Origin: Gluconacetobacter takamatsuzukensis
Lineage (GTDB): Bacteria; Pseudomonadota; Alphaproteobacteria; Acetobacterales; Acetobacteraceae
DNA: 64,000 bases
NCBI RefSeq assembly: GCF_014174275.1
Contig: NZ_JABEQK010000005.1
Coordinates: 62,001-126,000 of the forward strand
Reading direction: 5' to 3'
This document shows, in pieces, positions 32,677-43,583 of this stretch; within the stretch, counting starts at the first letter, position 1; each line of letters starts with the position of its first letter. The notes under the pieces are model-generated. The model did no database searches. It was not told the origin of the DNA and worked only from the letters and a program-made list of their open reading frames with translations. The translations under genes and the position numbers were made by a program.

Positions 32677-34067
32677 ACGATCTGGTCGTGGTCCCGCAGG
32701 GCACCGAACCCGCCCCGCCCGCCCCCCGCCGCCGCCGTCGCGCCCGGGCGCGCGAACAGGCACTGGTGCCGGCCGCCCAGTCCGGCCGCAGCGTGGCGCT
32801 GCCGCCGCCCGACGACCCCACGCCGCCGCGCAGCTGGCGGCCGGGCACGTTCGGCGTGCTCGATATCGGCTCGACCAAGATCATGTGCCTGATCGGCCGG
32901 GGCGAGGCCGACGGCAGCCTGCGCGTGCTGGGCCATGGCTGGCGCCGCTCGCACGGCGTACGCTGCGGCGGCATCGTGAACCTGCACGAGGCCGAGGCCG
33001 CGATCCGCGCCGCCGTCGGCCAGGCCGAGGACGCCGCCGAGCGCCGGCTGGACAAGGTCTACGTCAACCTTTCCTGCGGCCATCCGGAAAGCCGGCTGTT
33101 CAACGTCCGCTGGCCGGTGGGCGGGCGCGAGATCACGGCGTCCGACGTCCGGCGCGTCGTGACCGAGGGCCAGATGCGGGCGATGTCCGAGGGCCGGTCG
33201 ACCATCCACACCATCCCGCTCGATTTCTCGGTGGACGAAACCTCCGGCGTGCCCGATCCGCGCGGCCATCTGTGCGACCAGCTCACCTCGCGGCTGCACG
33301 TCATCGACGCCTCGACCACCGCCCTGCGCAATCTGGAAACCGTACTCTCCCGCGCCGAGCTCAAGATCGAGGAACTGGTCTCCGCCCCCCTCGCCTCGGG
33401 CCTGGGGGTGCTGGACGAGGACGAGCGCGAACTCGGCGTCACCGTGGTCGACATGGGCGGCGGCACCACCTCCATCGCCATCTTCGGCGAGGGCCACCTG
33501 CTGCATACCGCCTGCCTGCCGGTCGGCGGCATGCACATCACCCGCGACATCGCCCATGTTCTGTCCACGTCGATCGACAGCGCGGAATGGCTGAAAACCA
33601 TGTATGGTTCGGCCGAACTCTCGGCCGACGACGACATGGACCTGCTGCCGGTCCAGCTGATCGGCGACAGCGAACATCAATTCGTCAAGATTTCCCGCTC
33701 CAAGGTGGTCTCCATCATCCGGCCAAGGATCGAGGAAACGCTGGAGATGGTCCGCGACCGGCTGGAATCGGCGGGCGTCGGGCGGGCAACCGACGGGCGC
33801 GTGGTGCTTACGGGCGGCGCGTCGCTGCTCGACGGGGTGGGCAGCATGGCCGCGCGCATCCTCAACCGCCAGGTGCGGCTGGGCCGGCCGAACATCATTC
33901 GCGGCCTGCCGGAAGATCCGGCGGCCTGGCCTTCCTTCGCAACCTCCACCGGCCTGCTGGCCTGGGCGGCGGGCGGCGGCGGGGCCCTGGGCGACATGGA
34001 TTTCTCCGAGCCCCGGCCACGCGGTTTGCTACGCCGCGTCGTGGAATTCATACGAGACAGGGTATAG
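32673..34067 (+). CDS. ftsA: Cell division protein FtsA with N-terminal extension
   Basis: A 464-aa actin-like ATPase that ties FtsZ filaments to the membrane. The actin fold starts near residue 59 ('FGVLDIGSTKIMCLIGRGEADG'). Domain 1C ('RRVVTEGQMRAM') and the nucleotide loop 'VTVVDMGGGTTSIAIFGEG' follow, then 'VVLTGGASLLDGV', and the sequence ends with the amphipathic membrane helix 'GLLRRVVEFIRDRV'. The first ~58 residues are an extra Pro/Arg-rich segment absent from most FtsA. Start overlaps ftsQ (ATGA); 81 bases separate it from ftsZ. Confidence 0.94.
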   Translation: MNDLVVVPQGTEPAPPAPRRRRRARAREQALVPAAQSGRSVALPPPDDPTPPRSWRPGTFGVLDIGSTKIMCLIGRGEADGSLRVLGHGWRRSHGVRCGGIVNLHEAEAAIRAAVGQAEDAAERRLDKVYVNLSCGHPESRLFNVRWPVGGREITASDVRRVVTEGQMRAMSEGRSTIHTIPLDFSVDETSGVPDPRGHLCDQLTSRLHVIDASTTALRNLETVLSRAELKIEELVSAPLASGLGVLDEDERELGVTVVDMGGGTTSIAIFGEGHLLHTACLPVGGMHITRDIAHVLSTSIDSAEWLKTMYGSAELSADDDMDLLPVQLIGDSEHQFVKISRSKVVSIIRPRIEETLEMVRDRLESAGVGRATDGRVVLTGGASLLDGVGSMAARILNRQVRLGRPNIIRGLPEDPAAWPSFATSTGLLAWAAGGGGALGDMDFSEPRPRGLLRRVVEFIRDRV

Positions 34068-34148
34068 GAAGATGATTCAGAATATCCCCTGAAAATCCGC
34101 ATGCGAATCGGTACCGAAAAATCTAACGACTCGTCCTGGGAGACGTCC

Positions 34149-35603
34149 ATGACCCTGAATCTCAGCATTCCGCAGCAGAACCACTCCGACTTCACGCCGC
34201 GGATTACCGTGATCGGCGTGGGCGGCGGCGGGACGAACGCGGTCGACAACATGATCCACCTGCAGCTCCAGGGCGTGGAATTCGTCGTCGCCAACACCGA
34301 TGCGCAGCAATTGTCGCACAGCAAGGCCGACCGCCGCGTCCAGCTCGGCCCGCACCTGACGCAGGGCCTCGGCGCCGGCGCCAAGCCCGAGATCGGCCGC
34401 GCCGCCGCCGAGGAAGCCGCCGACGAGCTGGCCCGCCATCTCGAAGGCGCGCACATGGTCTTCATCACCGCCGGCATGGGCGGCGGCACCGGCACGGGTG
34501 CGGCACCGGTCATCGCCCGCATGGCGCGCGAGCGGGGCATCCTGACCGTGGGCGTCGTCACCAAGCCCTTCACCTTCGAGGGCGGCCGCCGCTCCAAATC
34601 GGCCGATGCCGGCATCGCCGAGCTTCAGCAGTATGTCGACACCCTGATCGTCATCCCCAACCAGAACCTGTTCCGCCTCGCCACCGAGCGGACAAGCTGG
34701 AAGGACGCGTTCAAGATGGCCGACAACGTCCTCTACATGGGCGTGCGGGGTGTCACCGACCTCATGATGGCCCCCGGCCTGGTCAATCTCGATTTCGCCG
34801 ATATCCGCACCGTCATGGCCGAGATGGGCAAGGCGATGATGGGCACCGGCGAGGCCGAGGGCGAAAACCGCGCCATCTCCGCCGCCGAGGACGCGATCTC
34901 CAACCCGCTGCTGGAAGATACGTCGATGGCCGGCGCGCGCGGCCTGCTGATCAACATCACCGGCGGCGAGGACATGACGCTGTACGAGGTCGACCAGGCC
35001 GCCAACCGCATCCGCGAGGAAGTGGCCGACGACGCCAACATCATCTTCGGCTCGGCCATCGACGAATCGCTGACCGGCCGCATCCGCGTGTCGGTCGTCG
35101 CCACCGGCATCGACAGCCCGCCGGCCCGCGCGGCCGAGCCCCAGGCCGCCGAAGCCGCGCCGCAACCGGCCCCGGCCGCCGAGGCCCCGACGGCACACGC
35201 CACCACCGCCCACCCGACCGCCGAGGCCCACACCCAGGCGCAGGCCGACGCCGCCGCCCAGGCGGCCCGTCACCCGGCGCCCAATTTCATGAACACCGCG
35301 CCGGTCTCGGCCCCGTCGCCCCACTCGATGCCCCAGCAGGTGCTGCAACAGGGCGCCCGTCCCTCGCCGCGCTCGTCCCTGTTCTCCGAACAGCCGCGCG
35401 CGCCCGAGCCCCAGCCGGCCGCCCCGCGCGGCAGCCTGTTCAACATCGTCACCGGCGTCCTGCGCCGGGGCGCGACCCCGGCCGCCGACACCCAGCGCGC
35501 CGAACCCGCCCTGCCGGAACAGGAACCCTCCGCCACCGTCCGCCAGGCCTCGGCCGACGAAGTCGGGCTGGATATTCCCGCCTTCCTCCGCCGCCAACCC
35601 TGA
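34149..35603 (+). CDS. ftsZ: Cell division GTPase FtsZ
   Basis: A 484-aa tubulin homologue forming the Z ring. '[18 protein letters not shown]' starts the GTPase domain, '[15 protein letters not shown]' is the tubulin signature, '[11 protein letters not shown]' the T7 region. After residue ~320 a Pro/Ala/Gln-rich linker of ~140 residues leads to the conserved C-terminal peptide '[15 protein letters not shown]', which binds FtsA and other partners. The ATG at 34149 has GGGAG six bases upstream. Its stop codon overlaps the first bases of a structured repeat. Confidence 0.97.
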   Translation: MTLNLSIPQQNHSDFTPRITVIGVGGGGTNAVDNMIHLQLQGVEFVVANTDAQQLSHSKADRRVQLGPHLTQGLGAGAKPEIGRAAAEEAADELARHLEGAHMVFITAGMGGGTGTGAAPVIARMARERGILTVGVVTKPFTFEGGRRSKSADAGIAELQQYVDTLIVIPNQNLFRLATERTSWKDAFKMADNVLYMGVRGVTDLMMAPGLVNLDFADIRTVMAEMGKAMMGTGEAEGENRAISAAEDAISNPLLEDTSMAGARGLLINITGGEDMTLYEVDQAANRIREEVADDANIIFGSAIDESLTGRIRVSVVATGIDSPPARAAEPQAAEAAPQPAPAAEAPTAHATTAHPTAEAHTQAQADAAAQAARHPAPNFMNTAPVSAPSPHSMPQQVLQQGARPSPRSSLFSEQPRAPEPQPAAPRGSLFNIVTGVLRRGATPAADTQRAEPALPEQEPSATVRQASADEVGLDIPAFLRRQP

Positions 35604-35767
35604 GACCGTGCCCGTAAATGCGCGCTGGCGGCGATCCGTCGCGCGTTTCCTGCGCTTCGGTGCTCACGGCCATTGAGGCCGCTCCGCTCCGATGCTCGGA
35701 AACACGCGACGGGCGCGGCCCTTTGGGCCGCTCTCGCTCGCCAGCCCACATTTCCGGGCACGGTCTC
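35602..35767 (+). repeat. Structured dispersed repeat, copy B (after ftsZ)
   Basis: A 166-bp element beginning inside the ftsZ stop codon (TGA-GACC). The outer arms GAGACCGTGCCCGTAAATG / CATTTCCGGGCACGGTCTC pair at 18 of 19 positions. Inside are GCTGGCG/CGCCAGC; CCGTCGCGCGTTTCC/GGAAACACGCGACGG (one mismatch) around hairpin CGGCC-ATTGA-GGCCG; and hairpin GCGGCCC-TTT-GGGCCGC. Similarity to copy C continues ~20 bases past the right arm. It probably ends or processes dcw transcripts. Confidence 0.87.
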
Positions 35768-35942
35768 CCCCCTCGCCCGGTTCAAAATTTCGGGTCGCCC
35801 GCATTCCCGCGCGCGCGCTTCCGCGCTGCCTCTCCCGTTCTGTCCGCATTGCGTATTGTGACTTAATTTCTTCTTTATGTTTCAGTCTGTTAAGTCGTAA
35901 TAGTCGGCAATAAACAGTGACTCGCGCTCCCGCTTTCCTGCG

Positions 35943-35971
35943 GTTACAGATCAGGCTGTCGGTTCTGTAAC
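35943..35971 (+). promoter_or_regulatory. Inverted repeat in the lpxC leader
   Basis: GTTACAGA/TCTGTAAC, a perfect 8-bp inverted repeat with a 13-base spacer, ends 41 bases before the lpxC start. It lies in an AT-richer stretch (35840-36000) that probably holds the lpxC promoter; no -35/-10 pair stands out. It could be a protein site or an mRNA hairpin. Confidence 0.35.
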
Positions 35972-36012
35972 GGCCAGGCAAGAAGCAGCGGAAACAACGG
36001 CAGGGGACTGGA

Positions 36013-36990
36013 ATGGACGGAATGCTGACGATGTCGGAGCAGGAATCGTCGCTCATCGGCGAGACCCTTTCCACACGTCCCCTCCCCACGCGCGTCGCCC
36101 GCCAGCATACGCTCGGCCAGAGCATTTCCTGCGTCGGGGTCGGCCTGCATACGGGCCTGCGGATCCGCCTCGCCCTGCATCCGGCGGCCGAGAATACCGG
36201 CATCGTCTTCCGCCGGACCGATCTCGACGGGCGCACCATCCCGGGCCGTTTCGATCATGTGGTCGATACCCGCCTGTCCACCGTCATCGGCGATCCCACC
36301 ACGCCCGCCCTGCGCGTCGCGACCATCGAGCACCTGATGGCCGCCCTGTCGGCCACCGGAATCGACAATGTGCTGATCGATGTCGACGGGCCGGAACTGC
36401 CGGTGCTGGACGGTTCGGCGGCCGATTTCGTCTTCCTGCTCGATTGCGCCGGACTGGCCGAACAGGCCGCCCCCCGCGCGGCGATCGATATCCTGCGCCC
36501 CGTCCGCGTGACCGACGGCGACGCCTTCGCCGAACTGCGCCCGGCGCGCGATCCCGGCCTCGCGCTGACCATGTCGATCGATTTCCCTGTCGCCGCCATC
36601 GGCGAGCAGAGCTTCACCGCCCGCCTCGACCGCCGCAGCTTCCGCGACGAAATCGCCAATTGCCGTACGTTCACCCTGCGGCAGGAAATCGAGGCCCTGC
36701 ACGCCGCCGGCCTGGCGCGCGGCGGCTCGCTGGCCAATGCCATCGTGGTCGATGGCGCCGCCATCCTCAACCCGTCCGGTCTGCGCCGCCCCGACGAATT
36801 CGTGCGCCACAAGATGGTCGACGCGGTGGGCGACCTGTACCTGGCCGGCGCCACCATCAACGGCATGTTCACCGGCCATAAATCCGGCCACGCGCTGAAC
36901 AACCGCCTCCTGCGCACCCTCCTTGCCGACACCACGGCCTGGCGCCCCCACGCGCGGGCCACGCGCGCCCCCCTCCGCGCCGCAGCCTGA
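36013..36990 (+). CDS. lpxC: UDP-3-O-acyl-GlcNAc deacetylase LpxC
   Basis: A 325-aa zinc deacetylase, the committed step of lipid A synthesis. Zinc and catalytic motifs are visible: 'VATIEHLMAALSATGIDN' (His), 'RHKMVDAVGDLYLAG' (HKxxD) and 'GHKSGHALNNRLLR' (His). The first ~30 residues precede the usual 'RQHTLGQSISCVGVGLHTG' start block, so the N-terminus is slightly long. AGGGG lies before the ATG. It follows ftsZ after ~410 bases with its own likely promoter, as in many Gram-negatives. A structured repeat starts at its stop codon. Confidence 0.95.
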   Translation: MDGMLTMSEQESSLIGETLSTRPLPTRVARQHTLGQSISCVGVGLHTGLRIRLALHPAAENTGIVFRRTDLDGRTIPGRFDHVVDTRLSTVIGDPTTPALRVATIEHLMAALSATGIDNVLIDVDGPELPVLDGSAADFVFLLDCAGLAEQAAPRAAIDILRPVRVTDGDAFAELRPARDPGLALTMSIDFPVAAIGEQSFTARLDRRSFRDEIANCRTFTLRQEIEALHAAGLARGGSLANAIVVDGAAILNPSGLRRPDEFVRHKMVDAVGDLYLAGATINGMFTGHKSGHALNNRLLRTLLADTTAWRPHARATRAPLRAAA

Positions 36991-37154
36991 GACCCTGCCC
37001 GTAAATGCGCGCTGGTGGCGATCCGGCGCGCGTTTCCTGCGCTCCGATGCTCACGGCCGTCAAGGCCGCTCCGCTTCGGTGCTCGGAAACACACGACGGG
37101 CGCGGCCCTGCGGGCCGCTCTCGCTCACCAGCCCACATTTCCGGGCAGGGTCTC
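36989..37154 (+). repeat. Structured dispersed repeat, copy C (after lpxC)
   Basis: A 166-bp element beginning inside the lpxC stop codon. The outer arms GAGACCCTGCCCGTAAATG / CATTTCCGGGCAGGGTCTC pair at 18 of 19 positions. Compared with copy B, one base pair has switched from G-C to C-G with both arms changed. The inner stem reads GCTGGTG/CACCAGC where A and B read GCTGGCG/CGCCAGC, a second compensated pair. The hairpins CGGCC-GTCAA-GGCCG and GCGGCCC-TGC-GGGCCGC are kept. Confidence 0.87.
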
Positions 37155-37168
37155 CCCTCACCCGATTC

Positions 37169-37250
37169 AGGCCGTCGAGGCGCGCCGCTTTCGTGCCTGG
37201 GAACACGCGCCGCCCAGCCATCCGGGGCGCTTCCGCTCACCGTCGCGCAT
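37169..37250 (+). repeat. Decayed partial copy of the structured repeat (copy F)
   Basis: Directly behind copy C, the stretch AGGCCGTCGAGGCGCGCCGC...GAACACGCGCCG...CTTCCGCTCACC aligns with the right half of the repeat (GGCCGTCAAGGCCGCTCCGC...GAAACACACGACG...CTCTCGCTCACC) with many changes. The outer arms are not recognisable. It may be an old tandem copy under no constraint. Confidence 0.4.
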
Positions 37251-37376
37251 GACCGGACAGGCTCCCGCCGCGCGTCCGACCGACCAAATTCAGGCCGGAT
37301 CGCATTGAAAACGACGCCATGGCCTTCACCCCGGCCCGCCGCATGATATAAGGCAAACCGAACTGGAAGAGCCGGC

Positions 37377-38360
37377 ATGTCCCTGCGCAGCATTCGAAAC
37401 CATTCCGCTGACCGTTCGGCCGGCCGTCGTGCCGCCCGATACGCCTCGATCGCCGTCATCCTGTCGCTCGCCGCGTGCAGCGGCGACAAGAAGACGATCA
37501 ACGACCTGGAATCGCATGTGCCCCCGGTCGATACGCTCTACAATAACGGCATCGACGCCCTGCGCGACCAGCGCTACGCCCTGTCGGCGGCGGAATTCGA
37601 CGTCCTGCAACAGAACTATCCCTATTCCGCCTACGTCGCGAACGCGCAGCTGATGGCCGGCTACGCCGACTACCTGCAAGACAAGTATCCCGACGCGGTG
37701 CAGCAGCTCGACCGCTTCCTGGAACTGCACCCGACCAGCCCCGATGCCGCCTACGCCTTCTACCTGCGCGCCCTGTGCTATTACGAGCAGGTGGCCGAGG
37801 TGCAGCGCGACCAGCAGGGCACGATCGAGGCGATGAACGCGCTGGAAGAAGTCATCACCCGCTTCCCGCAATCGCCCTACGCGCGTGACGCCCAGCTCAA
37901 GATCGACCTGTGCCGCGACCATCTGGCCGGCAAGGAAATGCTGGTCGGCCGCTTCTACGAGCAGCAGCGCTCCTATCATTCGGCCGTCAACCGCTACCAG
38001 CGCGTGGTGCAGGATTTCCAGACGACCAACCATGTGCCGGAAGCACTGGAACGGCTGGTCGAGGTCTATCTGAACCTGGGCCTCACCGACCAGGCCCGCC
38101 GCACCGCCGCCGTGCTGTCCTACAATTATCCGGGCAGCAAATGGTACCGCTACGCCTACGATACGCTGCGCAGCAAGCACCTGCTGTCCCCCGACACCCC
38201 GCTGCCGGGCTCGGTCCCGGGCAAGGCCCCCGCCAAATCGGCCGATGCCGACGATGCGACCGACAAGCCGCTGCCCAAGACCAAGGTCCCGCCGCCGCCG
38301 TCCCAGGCCACGCATGCCCAGCGCGGCTTCTTCTCGCGCATATGGCATTCCGTATTCTGA
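37377..38360 (+). CDS. bamD: Outer-membrane assembly lipoprotein BamD
   Basis: A 327-aa BamD, the essential lipoprotein of the BAM complex that inserts outer-membrane beta-barrels. The lipobox 'LSLAAC' puts the lipidated Cys at residue 34. Then come five TPR-like helical repeats ('LYNNGIDALRDQRYALSAAEFDVLQQNYPYS', 'YAFYLRALCYYEQVAEVQRDQ', 'RFPQSPYARDAQLKIDLCRDHLAGKEMLVGRFY'). The last ~60 residues are a Pro/Lys-rich tail ending in 'FFSRIWHSVF', longer than in E. coli. It precedes recN by 40 bases. Confidence 0.94.
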   Translation: MSLRSIRNHSADRSAGRRAARYASIAVILSLAACSGDKKTINDLESHVPPVDTLYNNGIDALRDQRYALSAAEFDVLQQNYPYSAYVANAQLMAGYADYLQDKYPDAVQQLDRFLELHPTSPDAAYAFYLRALCYYEQVAEVQRDQQGTIEAMNALEEVITRFPQSPYARDAQLKIDLCRDHLAGKEMLVGRFYEQQRSYHSAVNRYQRVVQDFQTTNHVPEALERLVEVYLNLGLTDQARRTAAVLSYNYPGSKWYRYAYDTLRSKHLLSPDTPLPGSVPGKAPAKSADADDATDKPLPKTKVPPPPSQATHAQRGFFSRIWHSVF

Positions 38361-38400
38361 CGGGCGTGGGGGCCCTCCTCGCGCCGTCCGGGGCAACCCG

Positions 38401-40110
38401 ATGCTGACCCATCTGTCGATCCGCGACGTCGTCCTGATCGAACGGCTGGACCTGCCGTTCTCCCCCGGCCTCACCGTGCTGACGGGCGAGACCGGCGCCG
38501 GCAAGTCCATCCTGCTCGACAGTCTGGGCCTGACGCTGGGCGAGCGCGCCAGCGCCGGGCTGGTTCGCGCCGGCGCCGAGCAGGCCAGCGTCACCGCCTG
38601 TTTCGACCTGCTGCCCGACCACCCGCTGCACGCCCTGCTGGGCGAACAGGGCATCGTCATCGACGACCCGCGCGAACCGCTGGTGCTGCGCCGGATCGTG
38701 ACGGTGGACGGCCGCTCCCGCGCCTATATCAACGACCAGCCGGTGGGCGTGAACCTGCTGCGCCGGGCGGCGGCATTGCTGGTCGAAATCCAGGGCCAGC
38801 ACGAACAGATGGGCCTGGCCGACCAGGGCACCCACCTCGATCTGCTCGATTCCTTCGGCGTCCCCCCCGCCCTGCGGGCCGACACCAATACCGCCTACCG
38901 TGCCTGGATGGCGGCAACGGCCGAACTGGCCGCCGCCCGCGCCACGATGGAAAGCGCGGCGCGCGAGGAAGAATGGCTGCGCCAGTCGGTCGAAGACCTC
39001 TCCACCCTCGCCCCGCAGGAGGATGAGGAAACCCACCTGGCCGGCATGCGCCAGAGCCTTCAACAGGGCGAGCGGCGCGGCGAGGCCATCGCCGCCGCGC
39101 TGGCCGAACTCTCGCCGCGCGACCGCCGCTCCTCCGGCCCCGCCGCCGCCTTGCGCGGCGCCAGCCGCACCCTGCAACGCCTCCTGCCCCCGCCCGGCGA
39201 CACCACGGCCGCCGAAGGCGCCGACCGGCTGGCGCACGAGGCCCTAGGCGCCCTGGAACGCGCCGAGGAAGCGCTGGGCGAAGCCGAAACCCTGCTCTCC
39301 CGCCTCGCGGCCGAAGCCGATTCCGACCCCCGCCTGCTGGAACAGACCGAGGAACGGCTGTTCGCGCTGCGGGCAGCCGCCCGCAAGCACGGCGTCTCGG
39401 TGCCCGAACTGCCCGGCCTGCTCGCCGCCCTGAGCGACCGGCTGGCCGCCCTCGATTCCGGTAATATCCGCATCGGCGCGCTGGAGACCATGGTCCGCGA
39501 ACGCCGCACCCGGTTCGAAGAGGCCGCCGGCCTGCTGTCGGCCGCGCGCGAAAAGACGGCCCGCCGGCTGGAGGGCGCCGTCACGGCCGAACTGAAGCCG
39601 CTGCGGCTGGAACGCGCCCGCTTCTTCGTCACCCTGCCCACCCTGCCGCCCGAGGCCTGGAACGCGCGGGGCCGCGAACAGGCCGCCTTCCAGATCGCCG
39701 CCAATCCCGGCCAGCCCCCCGGCCCGCTGGCCAAGGTCGCCTCGGGCGGCGAATTGTCGCGCCTGATGCTGGCACTGAAAGTCGTGCTCGCCGGCCGCTC
39801 CGCCGTGCCGACCCTGGTGTTCGACGAAGTCGATTCCGGCGTCGGGGGCGCCACGGCGTCTGCCATTGGCGAGCGCCTGTCCCGCGTGGGGCAGGATGTC
39901 CAGGTCCTGGTCGTCACCCACAGTCCCCAGGTCGCGGCACGCGGCAACGCCCATCTGCGCATCAGCAAATCGGTGGCCAAGGGCCGAACCGAAACCCGCG
40001 CCGAACCGTTATCGGCCGAACAGCGGCGCGAGGAAATCGCCCGCATGCTGGCCGGCGACACCGTTACCGAGGCCGCGCGGGCGGCGGCCGACAGCCTTCT
40101 GCAAGGGTAG
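38401..40110 (+). CDS. recN: DNA repair ATPase RecN
   Basis: A 569-aa SMC-like protein acting in double-strand break repair. The N-terminal 'MLTHLSIRDVVLIERLDL' and Walker A 'LTGETGAGKSILLDSLGL' (~25-42), the coiled-coil arms (~150-390, Ala/Glu/Arg-rich), and the C-terminal 'ASGGELSRLMLALKVVLA' signature plus Walker B 'PTLVFDEVDSGVGG' are all present. 'VTHSPQVAARGNAHLRISK' follows. I used the ATG at 38401; the upstream open frame is a shadow of bamD. No LexA box was seen upstream. Confidence 0.95.
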   Translation: MLTHLSIRDVVLIERLDLPFSPGLTVLTGETGAGKSILLDSLGLTLGERASAGLVRAGAEQASVTACFDLLPDHPLHALLGEQGIVIDDPREPLVLRRIVTVDGRSRAYINDQPVGVNLLRRAAALLVEIQGQHEQMGLADQGTHLDLLDSFGVPPALRADTNTAYRAWMAATAELAAARATMESAAREEEWLRQSVEDLSTLAPQEDEETHLAGMRQSLQQGERRGEAIAAALAELSPRDRRSSGPAAALRGASRTLQRLLPPPGDTTAAEGADRLAHEALGALERAEEALGEAETLLSRLAAEADSDPRLLEQTEERLFALRAAARKHGVSVPELPGLLAALSDRLAALDSGNIRIGALETMVRERRTRFEEAAGLLSAAREKTARRLEGAVTAELKPLRLERARFFVTLPTLPPEAWNARGREQAAFQIAANPGQPPGPLAKVASGGELSRLMLALKVVLAGRSAVPTLVFDEVDSGVGGATASAIGERLSRVGQDVQVLVVTHSPQVAARGNAHLRISKSVAKGRTETRAEPLSAEQRREEIARMLAGDTVTEAARAAADSLLQG

Positions 40111-42267
<2,157 letters not shown>

Positions 42268-42327
42268 GGCACAAGGTTCGGCCAAGCGCATCCGGCAAGC
42301 CCTCTACCGCCCCCACAGTCCCCGGAA

Positions 42328-43053
42328 TCAGGCAGACGCGTTCCGGCGAAAGATGCGGGCAGCATCGGCAACCAGTTCAGCGTTCGAACCCGCGACGGCT
42401 CCATCCGCGCGCCGGCACCCATCCTCCAGCCCGACGCGTGCGGACCAGCACCGCCGACGTGCCTGTTCGACAAAATGCCAGACGGTCGCATCGAGCCCAT
42501 GCAACAGGACGGGGCACGCAACGCGCGCCTCCTGCAAGACCCGCGCCATGTCCTCCGTCACTCGGTCGGCCTCATCGAGATTCTGCTCTTCGATCTCGAT
42601 GAGAACCCGAAAAACACGATGGCAGTCCGGCAGCGCGACAAACCGCCTTGCATCCCCAACCGTCGCCAGCCCAGCCTCGACACCAACCCCCATAGCCTGA
42701 AGCAGGGACATCACGGCCGGCGCATCCGGCTCGGAAAGATTGACCGAGGCATAATCCGGCAGCACCCGCCAGCCGGATATACGCTCGCGTGTCAGCGTCT
42801 CGTCGGCTTCGATCCAGGCCCCCGTCGACACCCCGACCAGGGTCCCCGGACATATGCGACGCACCGCGATCATCAATGCGTCCACGGCAGCCAGGCTTTC
42901 ACGCCCATCGGGCCCGCGCGGATGAACATGCAGTTCGGCGGCCCCGGCCCCGATACAGGCAAGGCCGTCACGTGCCATCGCTTCAATCGTCAGCGGCAAG
43001 CGTGGATGATACCCTGCCGGGCGCGCACCATTGAGACATGCCTGAACGATCAT
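42328..43053 (-). CDS. BKACE-family beta-keto acid cleavage enzyme (DUF849)
   Basis: A 241-aa protein of the DUF849/BKACE family, whose founding member cleaves 3-keto-5-aminohexanoate with acetyl-CoA in lysine fermentation; others act on various beta-keto acids. The TIM-barrel pattern and the metal-binding 'AELHVHPRGPDGRESL' (HxH, residues ~40-55) are clear, and 'VSTGAWIE' and 'ASVNLSEPDAP' match the family. It belongs to the shorter subgroup (typical BKACE ~270-310). GGGAG precedes the ATG. It stands alone, convergent with ligA. Substrate cannot be assigned. Confidence 0.82.
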   Translation of the reverse strand: MIVQACLNGARPAGYHPRLPLTIEAMARDGLACIGAGAAELHVHPRGPDGRESLAAVDALMIAVRRICPGTLVGVSTGAWIEADETLTRERISGWRVLPDYASVNLSEPDAPAVMSLLQAMGVGVEAGLATVGDARRFVALPDCHRVFRVLIEIEEQNLDEADRVTEDMARVLQEARVACPVLLHGLDATVWHFVEQARRRCWSARVGLEDGCRRADGAVAGSNAELVADAARIFRRNASA

Positions 43054-43121
43054 CCAGATCTCCCGAACATCCGGTCAGCAGAGAGAGGATGAAAAAATAT
43101 CCTTTCTGCCAAATCACTTTC

Positions 43122-43283
43122 TCAATCAGTCATCCTCCCCGTCCGCACGCCATGCGCAATCTCGGGCCTGCCCGCCTCTTCGGCCTGCCTTGCGGCCGCT
43201 TCGAAATCATAGGCAACCGCCCGAAGGTCGACAGCCCACCCGACACCGCTACGGACTGCCGTGACAGGCAAACACCCGTCCAT
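43122..43283 (-). CDS. Possible 53-aa small protein
   Basis: An ATG-started minus-strand frame of 53 codons with a natural-looking composition: it includes 'AVDLRAVAYDFEAAARQAEEAG' split as a soluble amphipathic helix, ending 'HGVRTGRMTD'. An in-frame stop lies four codons upstream of the ATG, and there is no good ribosome site. It could be a real small protein or the tail of a broken gene. I recognise no family. Confidence 0.25.
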   Translation of the reverse strand: MDGCLPVTAVRSGVGWAVDLRAVAYDFEAAARQAEEAGRPEIAHGVRTGRMTD

Positions 43284-43382
43284 CCACAAGGGTCAGGGTC
43301 CCGGGAAGTGACCCGAGCCAGTTCCCGTGCCTTTCGTTCAGGCGCGGTCGCGCGAACCTTTCGGACGCCCCCGTCCCGCCCG

Positions 43383-43568
43383 TCAGCAATTGCCGTTCGT
43401 GGTTGCCCGCAGAGTATACGCGGCAAGTCCCATCTGAAGATCCGCGCCGGCCGCCGGATCAAACGGTCCGGAGACCAGATCGCCCAGATTGACGTGATTA
43501 CGCAACATCCCCACGGCAACCCAACGATCCCGCAACGACGGCGGACGAATCCACCCTGCGCGAAGCAC
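43383..43568 (-). CDS. Possible 61-aa small protein or gene remnant
   Basis: A 61-codon minus-strand frame 15 bases downstream of the secreted-hydrolase gene. 'LVSGPFDPAAGADLQMGLAAYTLR' reads like authentic protein, but no family is recognised and the length is short. Together with the frame at 43122-43283 it may mark a decayed gene, or be chance coding in GC-rich DNA. Confidence 0.2.
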   Translation of the reverse strand: MLRAGWIRPPSLRDRWVAVGMLRNHVNLGDLVSGPFDPAAGADLQMGLAAYTLRATTNGNC

Positions 43569-43583
43569 GCAGGTCTTCCCGTA

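Larger units (their letters stand above)
43054..43583. other. 530-base stretch with no secure gene
   Basis: Between two minus-strand genes. Only short minus-strand reading frames with plausible protein composition are visible (listed separately at 43122-43283 and 43383-43568). The first 60 bases (43080-43140) are AT-richer and may hold the BKACE promoter. No tRNA, strong terminator or repeat was recognised. It may be the remains of a decayed gene. Confidence 0.5.

Noticed and set aside
30117-33680. An antisense open frame of 1187 codons across murB-ddl-ftsQ-ftsA
   Set aside because: The opposite strand holds well-recognised genes throughout. Long antisense frames are common at this GC content, and the product is His/Asp/Gly/Arg-rich without domains.
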